From positions 1-30,578 of the forward strand of contig CATWID010000018.1 of assembly GCA_958350755.1 (NCBI GenBank): a DNA stretch of 30,578 nucleotides, read 5' to 3'. Under the pieces are notes generated by a model. It searched no databases. It was not told the DNA's origin and saw only the letters and a list, made by a program, of their open reading frames with translations. This document shows, one piece after another, positions 8,025 through 16,666 of the stretch. Positions within the stretch are counted from its first letter, which is position 1; the number at the start of each line of letters is the position of its first letter. The position numbers were made by a program, and so were the translations under genes. This stretch comes from an uncultured Collinsella sp. GTDB taxonomy: Bacteria; Actinomycetota; Coriobacteriia; Coriobacteriales; Coriobacteriaceae.

Positions 8025-8821
8025 AGCATCACGCCGATCGCAGCATGGCGCCCACAGGTGCCGTCCTCGTTACGATAGGAATAAAAGCGGTCGTTCTGAC
8101 GCACAGTCGAAAGCTGGGTATCCACGATATTATCCGCGTCCACACCGGCATCTACCAGCGCCTCACAAATGGCAGCGGAAAGATCGAGCATGCGAGAGAT
8201 GCTCGCATCGATGCAAGAAAACTCGGCGGCAAAGCGATCCATGAGTTCCTGGGATACCTCATATTCATCAGCCAAGATATGGGGGCCGATATAGGCGGAA
8301 ACGTCGCTCGCATCGCAGCCGGCAGCATCGCAAAGCGCCTGGCACGCCTTGGCAGAAATACGTGCAATCGTGCCCTTCCAACCGGAGTGCACCACGGCAA
8401 ATCCGCCAGGGGCCACCAGCACCACGGGAACGCAGTCGGCAAAGCAGAGCAGCACGGGCACGTCATGGGCCGTACAGACGATGGCATCGCAGCCCTCGGC
8501 AATCTGCTCGCGAACAGCCTCAAGATCGTCGGCGCCGTTCGAAGTCACCGTAACGATATGGTCACCATGTACCTGATTGGGCACGAGCAGATTATGCTCG
8601 CACTCAGTGGTGCCCATAGCTTCGAGCGCTCGACGACGATTTTCTTGAACAGCAAAGGGGTCATCGCCTACATGCGAGCCCAGGTTGAGCGAGGAGTACG
8701 CATCTTCAGAAACGCCACCGGTGCGCTCGGTAAAGGCAAAGCGGACATCGGATGTCGCGCCCTCCACCAACGTAACTCCATCATGGTCGACACGCGAAAC
8801 GTTGTCCGCACGTGCTGCCAT
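8021..8821 (-). CDS. pgeF: Peptidoglycan editing factor PgeF (YfiH/YlmD, multicopper-polyphenol oxidase fold)
   Basis: A 266-residue YfiH/DUF152 protein. In Escherichia coli PgeF removes wrongly incorporated L-Ser from the UDP-MurNAc peptide stem; other members have purine nucleoside phosphorylase or adenosine deaminase activity. Putative zinc ligands are all present: His85 in NQVHGD, Cys130 in CFADCVP and His145 in VVHSGWKG. The start at 8821 has AGGAGG 7 nt upstream. It follows the ftsZ terminator and is the first gene of a transcription unit that runs on into pstS. In Firmicutes its orthologue ylmD is followed by ylmE (yggS), which here is displaced to 3465 beyond the pst genes. Confidence 0.93.
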   Translation of the reverse strand: MAARADNVSRVDHDGVTLVEGATSDVRFAFTERTGGVSEDAYSSLNLGSHVGDDPFAVQENRRRALEAMGTTECEHNLLVPNQVHGDHIVTVTSNGADDLEAVREQIAEGCDAIVCTAHDVPVLLCFADCVPVVLVAPGGFAVVHSGWKGTIARISAKACQALCDAAGCDASDVSAYIGPHILADEYEVSQELMDRFAAEFSCIDASISRMLDLSAAICEALVDAGVDADNIVDTQLSTVRQNDRFYSYRNEDGTCGRHAAIGVML

Positions 8822-8872
8822 ACTAAAGCCTCCTAATAACACAAGTACCGCGGCGTCGCCGCGCAGTCCGCG

Positions 8873-8878
8873 TTTATA
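8873..8878 (-). promoter_or_regulatory. Candidate -10 box for pgeF-pst
   Basis: TATAAA on the minus strand, 52 nt before pgeF. No consensus -35 lies at 16-18 bp (TTTTAA at 16 bp is the nearest), which would fit an activator-dependent promoter. A GC-rich dyad (CGCGGC-GTC-GCCGCG, 8849-8863) lies in the presumed leader. Confidence 0.4.
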
Positions 8879-8924
8879 CGGCTGTCATACTTCCTTAAAA
8901 GGATACCCGCAGCGGTAGGGACCA

Positions 8925-8942
8925 AACGTAAAGGGAACGTAA
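8925..8942 (-). promoter_or_regulatory. PHO-box-like 11-nt direct repeat
   Basis: Minus-strand TTACGTT occurs twice exactly 11 nt apart (complement of AACGTAA at 8925-8931 and 8936-8942), about 50 nt upstream of the candidate -10. PhoP boxes in Gram-positive bacteria are TT-rich direct repeats with 11-nt spacing. The spacing fits; the sequence match is only partial. Inference. Confidence 0.4.
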
Positions 8943-8972
8943 GGAGATTGGAGGCTTTCGTTTACAAACGAG

Positions 8973-9008
8973 AAACAAAACGGGGTGCATCCAAATGGAC
9001 ACACCCCG
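8973..9008 (-). terminator. Rho-independent terminator of ftsZ
   Basis: A 12-bp stem (8981-8992 with 8997-9008, two G-U wobbles, loop of 4) is followed on the minus strand by TTTTGTTT. It lies 23 nt past the ftsZ stop and separates the dcw transcript from pgeF-pst. Confidence 0.88.
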
Positions 9009-9031
9009 TGCAGGTCGTTGAGAAAAACGAA

Positions 9032-10186
9032 CTAGAAGCTACCGCGCTTCAGGAAGTCGGGAAGCTCGAACTGGTCGTTGCCAAAGTTGGGCAGCTCGGT
9101 ACCACCGACGTTGCGGGTCGGAGCGGCCTGAGCCGGGCTGGCAGCCGGAGCGGTGCGCTGCGGCTCAGCGGAGGCAGCGGCCTTGCTCTGAGACTGCTGA
9201 GCAGCAAAGAGCTCGTCCTGACGGTTGACGTTGGAATCGGAGAAGCCCGTAGCGATGACGGTGATACGCACCTGATCGCCCAGGGACTCGTCGACAACGG
9301 TACCGAAGATGATGTTGGCCTCGGGGTCGACGGCGTTGGCGACAACGTCGGCGGCGTCGCTGATCTCCTGGATGCCCAGGTCCTTGGAACCAGCGATGGA
9401 GAGCAGCACGCGCGTGGCACCATCGATGGAGCTCTCGAGCAGCGGGCTGGAGATGGCCTGCTGGGCAGCGTCGACGGCACGTGTATCCCCAGAAGAGGTA
9501 CCGATACCCATCATGGCGGTACCTGCCTGCTTCATGATGGTCTTAACATCGGCGAAGTCCAGGTTGATGATACCGGGGACGGTGATGAGGTCGGTGATGC
9601 CCTGGGTGCCCTGGGAAAGGACGCCATCGGCAATCGCGAAGGCCTCGAGCATGGTGGTCTTCTTCTCGGCGATGTCGAGCAGCTTATCGTTAGGGATGAC
9701 GATCATGGTGTCGACGCAATCGGAGAGGGTCTTGATGCCCTCCTCGGCGCTCTTCTTACGCTTGCGGCCCTCGAAGGTGAAGGGCTTGGTCACGACGGCG
9801 ACGGTCAGTGCGCCGACCTCGTTCATCGCGATATCGGCAACGATGGGAGCAGCGCCGGTACCTGTGCCGCCTCCCTCGCCGCAGGTGATAAACACCATGT
9901 CGGCGCCAGCGAGCGCCTCGGCGATGTCGTCGCGGGACTCATCGGCAGCCTTGCGGCCAACCTCGGGATTGGCGCCGGCGCCCAGGCCGCGGGTAAGGTC
10001 GGTGCCGATGTGCACCTTGATATCGGCATCAGAGATCGCGAGTGCCTGAGCATCGGTGTTGATGGCAACAAACTCGACGCCGCGGATGCCCTCTTCGATC
10101 ATTCGATTGACCGCGTTGGTACCGCCGCCGCCGACGCCGACCACCTTAATGACGGCAAGGTAGTTGTTGATCTCTGTCTCGTGCAT
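9032..10186 (-). CDS. ftsZ: Cell division GTPase FtsZ
   Basis: Tubulin-like GTPase that forms the division ring; 384 residues. N-terminal nucleotide-binding domain with VVGVGGGGTNAV (about 15-26), the tubulin signature GGGTGTG (105-111) and the synergy loop NLDFAD (208-213) that completes the neighbour's GTPase site. After about residue 320 comes an Ala/Pro/Gln-rich disordered linker and then the conserved C-terminal peptide ELPDFLKR, which binds membrane tethers such as SepF. The start at 10186 is supported by GGAGG 6 nt upstream; ten in-frame codons further up have no such site. It ends the dcw transcript, with a terminator 23 nt downstream. No ftsA precedes it. Confidence 0.98.
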   Translation of the reverse strand: MHETEINNYLAVIKVVGVGGGGTNAVNRMIEEGIRGVEFVAINTDAQALAISDADIKVHIGTDLTRGLGAGANPEVGRKAADESRDDIAEALAGADMVFITCGEGGGTGTGAAPIVADIAMNEVGALTVAVVTKPFTFEGRKRKKSAEEGIKTLSDCVDTMIVIPNDKLLDIAEKKTTMLEAFAIADGVLSQGTQGITDLITVPGIINLDFADVKTIMKQAGTAMMGIGTSSGDTRAVDAAQQAISSPLLESSIDGATRVLLSIAGSKDLGIQEISDAADVVANAVDPEANIIFGTVVDESLGDQVRITVIATGFSDSNVNRQDELFAAQQSQSKAAASAEPQRTAPAASPAQAAPTRNVGGTELPNFGNDQFELPDFLKRGSF

Positions 10187-10233
10187 GTCGGTCCTCCGAA
10201 CAAAGGTTATAGCCATAGCATGGGTCGACCCCT

Positions 10234-10268
10234 GCGCACATTAACCTTCAGGTTGAAAGTAAATGCAA
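10234..10268 (-). promoter_or_regulatory. ftsZ upstream element with candidate weak promoter
   Basis: The minus strand shows TTGCAT (10263-10268) and GTTAAT (10240-10245), 17 bp apart, a weak sigma-A-like pair. The spacer carries the inverted repeat AACCT-TC-AGGTT (10243-10254), part of a 23-nt stretch that recurs upstream of mraZ with 19 of 23 positions identical. Confidence 0.35.
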
Positions 10269-10307
10269 AGGTAAACCGTATTATGTTTGCACATTATGAA
10301 CGTATCA

Positions 10308-10321
10308 GTCAAATAATTGAC
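10308..10321 (-). promoter_or_regulatory. Dyad GTCAA-N4-TTGAC in the ftsQ-ftsZ gap
   Basis: A perfect 5+5 inverted repeat (GTCAA ATAA TTGAC) in the AT-rich gap before ftsZ. It overlaps a TTGACT on the minus strand that could be a -35 box. It may be an operator; no regulator can be named. The rest of 10187-10385 holds no gene. Confidence 0.3.
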
Positions 10322-10385
10322 CGTGAAAACCAAACAAACCAGATAAACGGCGTGGTATGGCCCCTCAACAAAGCATCAACCAGCG

Positions 10386-11642
10386 CTACGAGGTCGGAGC
10401 ATTCCTAAATGTGTAGTTGCCCGGAGAGCGCACATTGATATACGTTACGCCCTCTACCTGCGAAAGCAACTTGGTGACTACGCGTTCCTTCTTGGCGATA
10501 TCGTCCGAATCGCCCAGCGACACCTCAATGCCGTTATTGAGGTTTGCCGAGATGGCTTCGACCGAAGGCGTGGAAATATCCTTGACTTGTCCCAAGAACT
10601 CGCTCGAAAAACCACGCACATAATCCAGGCCGGCCTTAACGGCTTTGGAGTTCACCGCCCGGCCGGAAACCGGAGCGACATCCGCCGAGACATCAGTCAA
10701 TAACACCGCGCCATAATGCTTGGCGAGCGCCAGCGCGGCATCGATTCCGGTCAAGGTATTTGAGCCCTGCCCTGTCGTGATGACGTTGCCCTGGTCGTCC
10801 ACTTCGACCGACGTCGACAGCGGGGCGATCCAGGTGTCATCGTCTCCGATAGCCCAGGCAAGGTCGTCGGAGCTGATATACGCAATGGCGATAACTTTAC
10901 GCTCCGTCGGCGTGATGATAAGCGTATGGGGAAACTGGCGCTGGACATCCACGCCCGAAACCCACGGGTTCTGCTTGAGATCCTCGGTAATCTGGTCGGG
11001 ATCGACGTTAAAAAGCGACGTTCCCTCGGGCAAGTCGATCAGCTGGATAGCATCGTGCTTCGTCACATGCTCGCTGCCTTGAATCTGAATATCAGTGGCA
11101 GTAAACAGTCCAGAGTTGATCACCACGATGGCAACGACGACGAGCACGGCCAAGACGGCCAGAACGCCGCCCACGATTTTGCCTTTGCCTGTAACGACAG
11201 AAGCGGCATCTGATGTTTTATTTGCCATCGCTCCAAGTGAAGATAACGGGTTGAAACCTTTTTTACTCGAAGGCTTCTTGGCGGTAGCCGGCACCGATGT
11301 CAGCGAGCGCGGTTTCGATGCGCCCAGCGTGCGACCTGGACGCGCCGCTTTAGTTCCCGTCGAGGGCTTGGGAGCTGCCATGGGACGGGCAGGCTTGGCG
11401 CCCATAACAGGCTTTGACGTCGTCGAGGGACGCGAGGACTTTTTTGCGGCCGGACGATTACCGAGCTGCGAGCCGACGACCGGACGACTGGTCTGTCGAG
11501 CATGCCCGACAGACTTAGAGTGCGCGACGGTATTGCGTTGAGGTTTGGCAGGCGCGCCGGAACGCCCTCCGGCGCGGCGGAAGGTGGGTTTCGATGCTCT
11601 AGAAGCCGAGGAATTTAACTTCCGGTCTGAGCTCGATGCCAT
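10386..11642 (-). CDS. ftsQ: Cell division protein FtsQ with long basic N-terminal region
   Basis: A 418-residue bitopic FtsQ/DivIB protein, the scaffold of the FtsQ-FtsL-FtsB complex that times septal peptidoglycan synthesis. Residues 1-155 are cytoplasmic, Ser/Pro/Ala/Lys/Arg-rich and apparently disordered. One membrane helix spans about 156-176. The POTRA domain follows (TATDIQIQGSEHVTKHDAIQ, about 181-250), then the FtsQ domain with NPWVSGVDVQRQFPHTLIIT. The cytoplasmic part is far longer than the 20-100 residues usual in the family. The start overlaps the end of murB by 44 nt, and GGTGAGG lies about 7 nt upstream. It takes the canonical place between murB and ftsZ. Confidence 0.92.
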   Translation of the reverse strand: MASSSDRKLNSSASRASKPTFRRAGGRSGAPAKPQRNTVAHSKSVGHARQTSRPVVGSQLGNRPAAKKSSRPSTTSKPVMGAKPARPMAAPKPSTGTKAARPGRTLGASKPRSLTSVPATAKKPSSKKGFNPLSSLGAMANKTSDAASVVTGKGKIVGGVLAVLAVLVVVAIVVINSGLFTATDIQIQGSEHVTKHDAIQLIDLPEGTSLFNVDPDQITEDLKQNPWVSGVDVQRQFPHTLIITPTERKVIAIAYISSDDLAWAIGDDDTWIAPLSTSVEVDDQGNVITTGQGSNTLTGIDAALALAKHYGAVLLTDVSADVAPVSGRAVNSKAVKAGLDYVRGFSSEFLGQVKDISTPSVEAISANLNNGIEVSLGDSDDIAKKERVVTKLLSQVEGVTYINVRSPGNYTFRNAPTS

Positions 11643-12510
11643 ACGCCTCCCTCACCTTTCCGTGCACATGTCTAATAACCGCGGCAACGTCATCGGCCGA
11701 GGCAGTTCCGTTATTAACGATAAAATTAGCGTGAACGGGCGAAACTTCCGCGCCGCCAATCGAAAAACCCTTTAATCCACAATCCTCGATAAGCTTGCCC
11801 ACACTCGCATCGGGCGGGTTGCGAAAGACAGACCCGCAGGATGCGCGACCCATGGGCTGCGTACGCTTGCGCCTCGTCAGGTACCGCTCCATGCGCTCGC
11901 GAATGTCGGCCTTGGGCGCCGGTTTAAGCTTGAACACGCACTCGAGGATGATCTCATTGCGGGGAAGGCTACATTCGCGGTAGCCCCAAGTGATCTCGGA
12001 CCCCGCATAATGCTTGATACCGGATGCCGGGTCAAACGTTACGACATCCTCAACCAGCGAGCCAATCCACTCGGTCCGTGTGCCGGCATTCATAGATATC
12101 GCACCGCCGACCGAACCAGGAATGCCAACGGCAAACTCAAGGCCCGAGAGGCTACGCGACAGGGCATCGTTGACCAGGCGCGCAAACATCACGCCCGCAC
12201 CGACCGTCAGCGTACAACCGTCATCGGCAACAACCGTGCGCTGAAACTCACGTCCGAGCGAAATGACGGCACCGCGATAACCGCCATCGGCAACCAGCAG
12301 ATTGGAGCCCTTGCCGATGATGACCCACGGCACCTGCTCGCGATCGAGCACCGCCACGGCGCGGCGGAGGGCATGATAGCTATGGCACGTCACAAAGAGG
12401 TCGGCCTTGCCGCCGATACGATAGCTCGTATGACGCGCAAGGCGCTCGTCCTCGATCACATCCGTGTCGATCATGCCCGAGAGCGCCATGACGGCGTTAA
12501 ACAGACCCAT
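11599..12510 (-). CDS. murB: UDP-N-acetylenolpyruvoylglucosamine reductase MurB
   Basis: Cytosolic FAD enzyme that reduces UDP-GlcNAc-enolpyruvate to UDP-MurNAc with NADPH; 303 residues. FAD-binding marks are HTSYRIGG (about 26-33), a GKGSNLLV loop and GIPGSVGGAISMNAG. The catalytic Ser lies in SCGSVFRNP and the closing Glu in the last 40 residues. Absence of the extra loop suggests the type II form. The start at 12510 is 5 nt past the murC stop; the ribosome-binding site is weak, so translational coupling to murC is likely. Methionines 8 and 13 are possible alternative starts but also lack a site. Confidence 0.95.
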   Translation of the reverse strand: MGLFNAVMALSGMIDTDVIEDERLARHTSYRIGGKADLFVTCHSYHALRRAVAVLDREQVPWVIIGKGSNLLVADGGYRGAVISLGREFQRTVVADDGCTLTVGAGVMFARLVNDALSRSLSGLEFAVGIPGSVGGAISMNAGTRTEWIGSLVEDVVTFDPASGIKHYAGSEITWGYRECSLPRNEIILECVFKLKPAPKADIRERMERYLTRRKRTQPMGRASCGSVFRNPPDASVGKLIEDCGLKGFSIGGAEVSPVHANFIVNNGTASADDVAAVIRHVHGKVREAYGIELRPEVKFLGF

Positions 12511-12515
12511 TAGAC

Positions 12516-13934
12516 TTAAGCGTCTTTCTTGGCAGTCAGATACTCAATGAACTCGGGACCGACGGTCGTAACGTCGCCGGCACCCATGGTGAGCAGCAGG
12601 TCGCCCTCGCCCACCATCTGCTCGAGCTCCTGATTGAGCTCAAGACGGCTGGAGCAGTACACGACCTCCTTGCCAGGATGCTTGGCGCGCACGGTATCGG
12701 CGAGCATCTTAGAGGTGACACCCGGAATGGGCATCTCGCCAGCCGAGAACACATCAATCAGCAGCAGTTTATCGGCATTGGCAAATGCATCGGCAAAGTC
12801 GTCGCACAGGGCCTGCAGACGCGAATAGCGGTGCGGCTGGAACACGACGTCGACGTGCTTGTAGCCCAGCGACGAAGCGGCGGCAAGCGTCGCCTTGATC
12901 TCGGTGGGGTGATGGCCGTAATCATCGACCACGGTGATGCCATCGATATCGCCCACGTGGGTAAAGCGACGGCGGACGCCCTCAAAGCTCGAGAGCGCCT
13001 TGGCGGCGGCGGCGATGTCAAGGCCCAGGACATGGGCGACGGTGAGCACGGCCGTGGCGTTGAGCATGTTGTGGCGACCGGGATTGCTCTTGATCTCCAC
13101 AGCGTGCTCAGTGCCGTCCTCAAAGCGAACGATAAAGTCACTCTGGATGCCCTTGACATCCGGGTGCACGCAGACGATGTCGTTGCTCTCGGCAAAGCCG
13201 TAGGAAAGCACGTGACGGCCCGTCGACTTGGCGAGCTCGACCAGATGCGGGTCCTCGCCGCAGACGATGACGGTGCCGTCCTCGCCCACCAGGCTCATGA
13301 ATTTGGCGAAAGTTGCCTCGATCTCCTCGATACCCGAGTAGTGATCGAGGTGGTCGGCCTCGACGTTGGTCACAATGACCACGTTGGGGTTCAGGAACAG
13401 GAAGGAGCTGTCGGACTCGTCGGCCTCGGCGACAAAGTAGTCTCCCGAGCCGTTCTTGCCGTTCGTGTCATAGCCCTCGACGATGCCGCCGATCAAGAAG
13501 CTCGGATCCAGACCCATGCGGTCGAGCATGGTGGCGCACATCGAAGACGTGGTGGTCTTGCCATGCGTGCCGGCAACAGCGACGGTAGTGTAGCCGTGGC
13601 CCAAAGCAGAGAGCATCTTGGCACGGGGCCACACGGGAATACCAAGCTCGCGAGCGCGCACGAGTTCAGGGTTGGACTCCGGAATAGCGGTGGAGACAAC
13701 AACCACGTCGGGCTTGACCTCGTCGATCGTGGCTGCCTCATGGCCCACATGCACCTTCACACCAGCGCGTGTAAGCTGGCGGATATAACGTGACGTCTTA
13801 AGGTCGGAGCCGGTAACGGCATAACCGCGCTCGTGCAGAACGAGGGCGATGCCGCTCATGCCGGCGCCGCCGATACCGATAAAGTGGGCGCTCTTAAACT
13901 CGGGCGCGGAGGTTGCAGTCTGGGAATCAGCCAT
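12516..13934 (-). CDS. murC: UDP-N-acetylmuramate--L-alanine ligase MurC
   Basis: Adds the first stem amino acid to UDP-MurNAc using ATP; 472 residues. N-terminal UDP-binding Rossmann motif FIGIGGAGMSGIA, central ATP loop GTHGKTTTSSM, EADESDSSFL at the carbamylated-lysine and magnesium region, and VVDDYGHHPTEI in the C-terminal domain. The start is set at the ATG at 13934, with AAGGAG 11 nt upstream; an in-frame GTG at 13961 is the less likely alternative. It lies between murG (97-nt gap) and murB. Confidence 0.96.
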   Translation of the reverse strand: MADSQTATSAPEFKSAHFIGIGGAGMSGIALVLHERGYAVTGSDLKTSRYIRQLTRAGVKVHVGHEAATIDEVKPDVVVVSTAIPESNPELVRARELGIPVWPRAKMLSALGHGYTTVAVAGTHGKTTTSSMCATMLDRMGLDPSFLIGGIVEGYDTNGKNGSGDYFVAEADESDSSFLFLNPNVVIVTNVEADHLDHYSGIEEIEATFAKFMSLVGEDGTVIVCGEDPHLVELAKSTGRHVLSYGFAESNDIVCVHPDVKGIQSDFIVRFEDGTEHAVEIKSNPGRHNMLNATAVLTVAHVLGLDIAAAAKALSSFEGVRRRFTHVGDIDGITVVDDYGHHPTEIKATLAAASSLGYKHVDVVFQPHRYSRLQALCDDFADAFANADKLLLIDVFSAGEMPIPGVTSKMLADTVRAKHPGKEVVYCSSRLELNQELEQMVGEGDLLLTMGAGDVTTVGPEFIEYLTAKKDA

Positions 13935-14031
13935 GTGCTCGTGTACTCCTTGCGTAAACACTGCCTGTAACCCGTTAACTGTACCGCACCTACCGCATCA
14001 GCGCGAGGGCGACCGACGATATCCCGTCTAA

Positions 14032-15147
14032 CTAACGCAAACCCTCTACCGCATCGGCCAGAAGAGCGGCGGCCCTATCCTGAGCCAGACCACGCGCCGC
14101 CTGACGCATGACGTCGCGCTCTGCCGCGTCATCGACCAGGTGCAGCAGCTCATCGGCAAAGGCAGAACCGTCGATATCGGCATCGGCACAGAGCACGCCG
14201 GCCCCGGCGTCGACCAGATAACGGGCATTGGTGGTTTGGTGGTCGGCCGTCGCATGCGGATACGGCACGAGTATCGAGGGCACGGCGAGCGCAGCGATCT
14301 CGGCCACGCTCGATGCACCCGAACGCGAGAGCACCAAATCGGCAGCAGCCAGCATATCGCCCATGTTGTCGATGTAAGGCTGGACGCGGTAACGCTTCGC
14401 CTCCTCGGGCGTCAGCGCCAAAGCGCGCTCGGTCTCCTCAAAGCCGTCGGCACCCGTCGAATGCAACACATAGAGGTTCTTGCGCGAAAGCAGCTCGTTT
14501 TTGAGCGAAGTCACGCGCTCGTTGAGGTGCTGGGCGCCAAGTGAACCGCCAAAGACGAGCAGCAGCGTAGCGTCCTCGGGAACGCCAAGTGCCTTGCGGC
14601 CACGAGCGCGATCGCCCTCGATCACCGAGCGACGTACGGGGTTGCCGGTCATGAGCACGTGGTCAGGGTCACCTTCGCGCTCAAAGACCGAGCGCGCTGC
14701 CGGCACCGAGATGCACACGCGAGCGGCGTGGGAGTTCATCATCTTGTTGGCCAGGCCCGGAACAGAGTTCTGCTCATGTAGCAGATACGGAACGCCTGCG
14801 CCCTTGCACCACCCCAGCAGCGGAACCTCGACATAGGCACCAAAACCGATGGCGGCATCGGGCTTGCCGACCTTTGAGAAATGACTGGTGAGCGCACGCT
14901 TGGCCTTGTTGACACGCCACAGGGAGGTCAGCGCCGTCCAAGGACGGGAGCGGTCGAAGCCCGTGACCGTAATGGGCACAAAATCAAACCCAGCCTCGGG
15001 GACCAGACGACCCTCGAGCTTGCGTGACTGGCCCACGAACACAACGTGGTGGCCACGATCACGCAGCTCTTCGGCCAAGGCGAGCGCGGGGTTGATGTGT
15101 CCCGCCGTGCCGCCGGCTGCAATAGCAACGGTCATCTTATCGGTCAT
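14032..15147 (-). CDS. murG: Undecaprenyldiphospho-muramoylpentapeptide GlcNAc-transferase MurG
   Basis: A peripheral membrane GT28 glycosyltransferase that turns lipid I into lipid II; 371 residues. N-terminal GGTAGHINPALALAEEL (about 14-30) binds the acceptor. LLHEQNSVPGLANK, GGSLGAQHLNERV and the UDP-GlcNAc-binding SRSGASSVAEIAAL with PYPHATADHQTTNA are all present. The ATG at 15147 overlaps the 3' end of ftsW by 11 nt, with AAGGGA 5 nt upstream, so ftsW and murG are translationally coupled. Confidence 0.96.
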   Translation of the reverse strand: MTDKMTVAIAAGGTAGHINPALALAEELRDRGHHVVFVGQSRKLEGRLVPEAGFDFVPITVTGFDRSRPWTALTSLWRVNKAKRALTSHFSKVGKPDAAIGFGAYVEVPLLGWCKGAGVPYLLHEQNSVPGLANKMMNSHAARVCISVPAARSVFEREGDPDHVLMTGNPVRRSVIEGDRARGRKALGVPEDATLLLVFGGSLGAQHLNERVTSLKNELLSRKNLYVLHSTGADGFEETERALALTPEEAKRYRVQPYIDNMGDMLAAADLVLSRSGASSVAEIAALAVPSILVPYPHATADHQTTNARYLVDAGAGVLCADADIDGSAFADELLHLVDDAAERDVMRQAARGLAQDRAAALLADAVEGLR

Positions 15148-16657
15148 GGTAGTCCCTTCGTACACGCGGTCCCTGGTCGTCGGTGCGTAGACGCGCCGAC
15201 GGGTCCGAGTTCAAATCGATTCGATTATATCCGCCGCCCGCGCTGCGAGGGCTGGGGCGCTGAGGACGACCTTGCGGAGCCGTCCGCGGACGTGGACGAG
15301 CTGCCGGCTCGGATGTAGAACCATCCAGAACGGTAAAGCCGCTACGCGAAGGTCGTTCACCGCGCACATGGGCTACGCCGGCGGTACTCTCATCCATAAC
15401 GGCAAAGCTCTCGCGGCGACGGTCGTACTCATCGCGACGGGCGCTCTCGTACGAAACGCGCAGGATCAGACCGGCAAGCATAAGCGACACAATAATCGAT
15501 GAACCGCCGTAGCTAATAAACGGCAACGGTTTGCCCGTCATGGGAAACACGTTGAGGATGCCCAGCGCGTTAATCAAAAACTGCACCGCGAGAATGACCG
15601 CGGAGCCAGACGCCATAAGCGCGCCCCGACGATCGGTCGCCTGCTCGGCAATGCGAAACGCCGAGTAGATCAGCATCGCAAACACCAAGAAGAACAGCAC
15701 AGTTCCGACAAAGCCGACTTCCTCGCCAATGATGGCCAGGATGTAGTCATTGTGCGCCTCGGGCAGATACGAGTACTTCATGGTTGAGTTGCCGATGCCA
15801 CGGCCGAACAGACCGCCCGAGGCAAAGGCCATGATGGCAAGCGTGGCCTGATAGCCGTCACCATACTCGTCAGCCCAAGGGTTCAAGGCAACCTGAATAC
15901 GCACCATACGGTACGGCTCTGCGACAAGTGCAATCACGATCACGAGAATGCCGAAGATTAGCACGCCGATGATAAATCTGGGGTCGAGACCCGCAAACAA
16001 CGCCATGCACATGAGGGTCAACAGGATGATCAGGACAGTACCGAAATCGGGCTGGATAAAGATCAGAAAGAGCGAAATACCCAGGTAGATGCCCATCTTG
16101 CGAAGGAATTCGTTGATGTTGCCACCGGGCGAAAAGAAGCGATCAAGCATGATGGCCGAATACGCAATGGCAAATGGCTTTAAAAACTCGGAAGGCTGGA
16201 ACTGAATACCGGCGATGTTGAGCCAGCGCGTGGCGCCACGGCTGCCGCTGCCCACCAAGAACACCAGAAACAGTAGCCCTATCATGCCGATAAGGAAGAT
16301 CCTAAGCACATCCTCCCCAAACCAGCTGTCCGGCAAAACGCGCACGATGGCAATCAGCGCCAGAACACCAACCACGGCAAACGCGGCCTGTCGACCCAGG
16401 AAAAACGTCGCCGAGCCATTCTCGTGCAGCGCCTCGACCGAAGACGCCGAGTACACCATCAGCAGACCAAAGCACACCAAAGTAAACAGGCAGGCCATAA
16501 ATATCAGACGGGGGCGCATGATGCGGGCGGGAACGCCGGCAATATAGCGTTCGCTAAACGACTGCCTGCCACGACCGGAACGCGGTGTGCTGCGCCGCGA
16601 GGAAGCACGGTCCGAGTCGGGCCTCCTCATACCTTGTCGGGGGCTCTCCTCTCTCAC
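15137..16657 (-). CDS. ftsW: Septal lipid II polymerase FtsW (SEDS family)
   Basis: SEDS glycosyltransferase that polymerises lipid II at the septum with FtsI; about 500 residues. After a basic, Ser/Arg-rich N-terminus of about 45 residues come about ten membrane helices, starting with LIFMACLFTLVCFGLLMVYS. Family marks are GIQFQPSEFLKP, the extracellular PEAHNDYILAIIGEEVGFVG and MTGKPLPFISYGGSS. The last 110 residues are an Arg/Ser/Pro-rich cytoplasmic tail, longer than usual. The start is uncertain: GTG 16657 has AGGGG 6 nt upstream. TTG 16663 and ATG 16630 are alternatives that change only the N-terminal tail. It lies 9 nt past the murD stop. Confidence 0.93.
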   Translation of the reverse strand: MREESPRQGMRRPDSDRASSRRSTPRSGRGRQSFSERYIAGVPARIMRPRLIFMACLFTLVCFGLLMVYSASSVEALHENGSATFFLGRQAAFAVVGVLALIAIVRVLPDSWFGEDVLRIFLIGMIGLLFLVFLVGSGSRGATRWLNIAGIQFQPSEFLKPFAIAYSAIMLDRFFSPGGNINEFLRKMGIYLGISLFLIFIQPDFGTVLIILLTLMCMALFAGLDPRFIIGVLIFGILVIVIALVAEPYRMVRIQVALNPWADEYGDGYQATLAIMAFASGGLFGRGIGNSTMKYSYLPEAHNDYILAIIGEEVGFVGTVLFFLVFAMLIYSAFRIAEQATDRRGALMASGSAVILAVQFLINALGILNVFPMTGKPLPFISYGGSSIIVSLMLAGLILRVSYESARRDEYDRRRESFAVMDESTAGVAHVRGERPSRSGFTVLDGSTSEPAARPRPRTAPQGRPQRPSPRSAGGGYNRIDLNSDPSARLRTDDQGPRVRRDYHDR

Positions 16658-16666
16658 CGGCAACCC

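Noticed and set aside
8948..10408. 486-codon open frame on the plus strand opposite ftsZ
   Set aside because: It is a mirror of ftsZ codon bias (high GC), Gly/Val/Asp-rich with no family resemblance and no ribosome-binding site.
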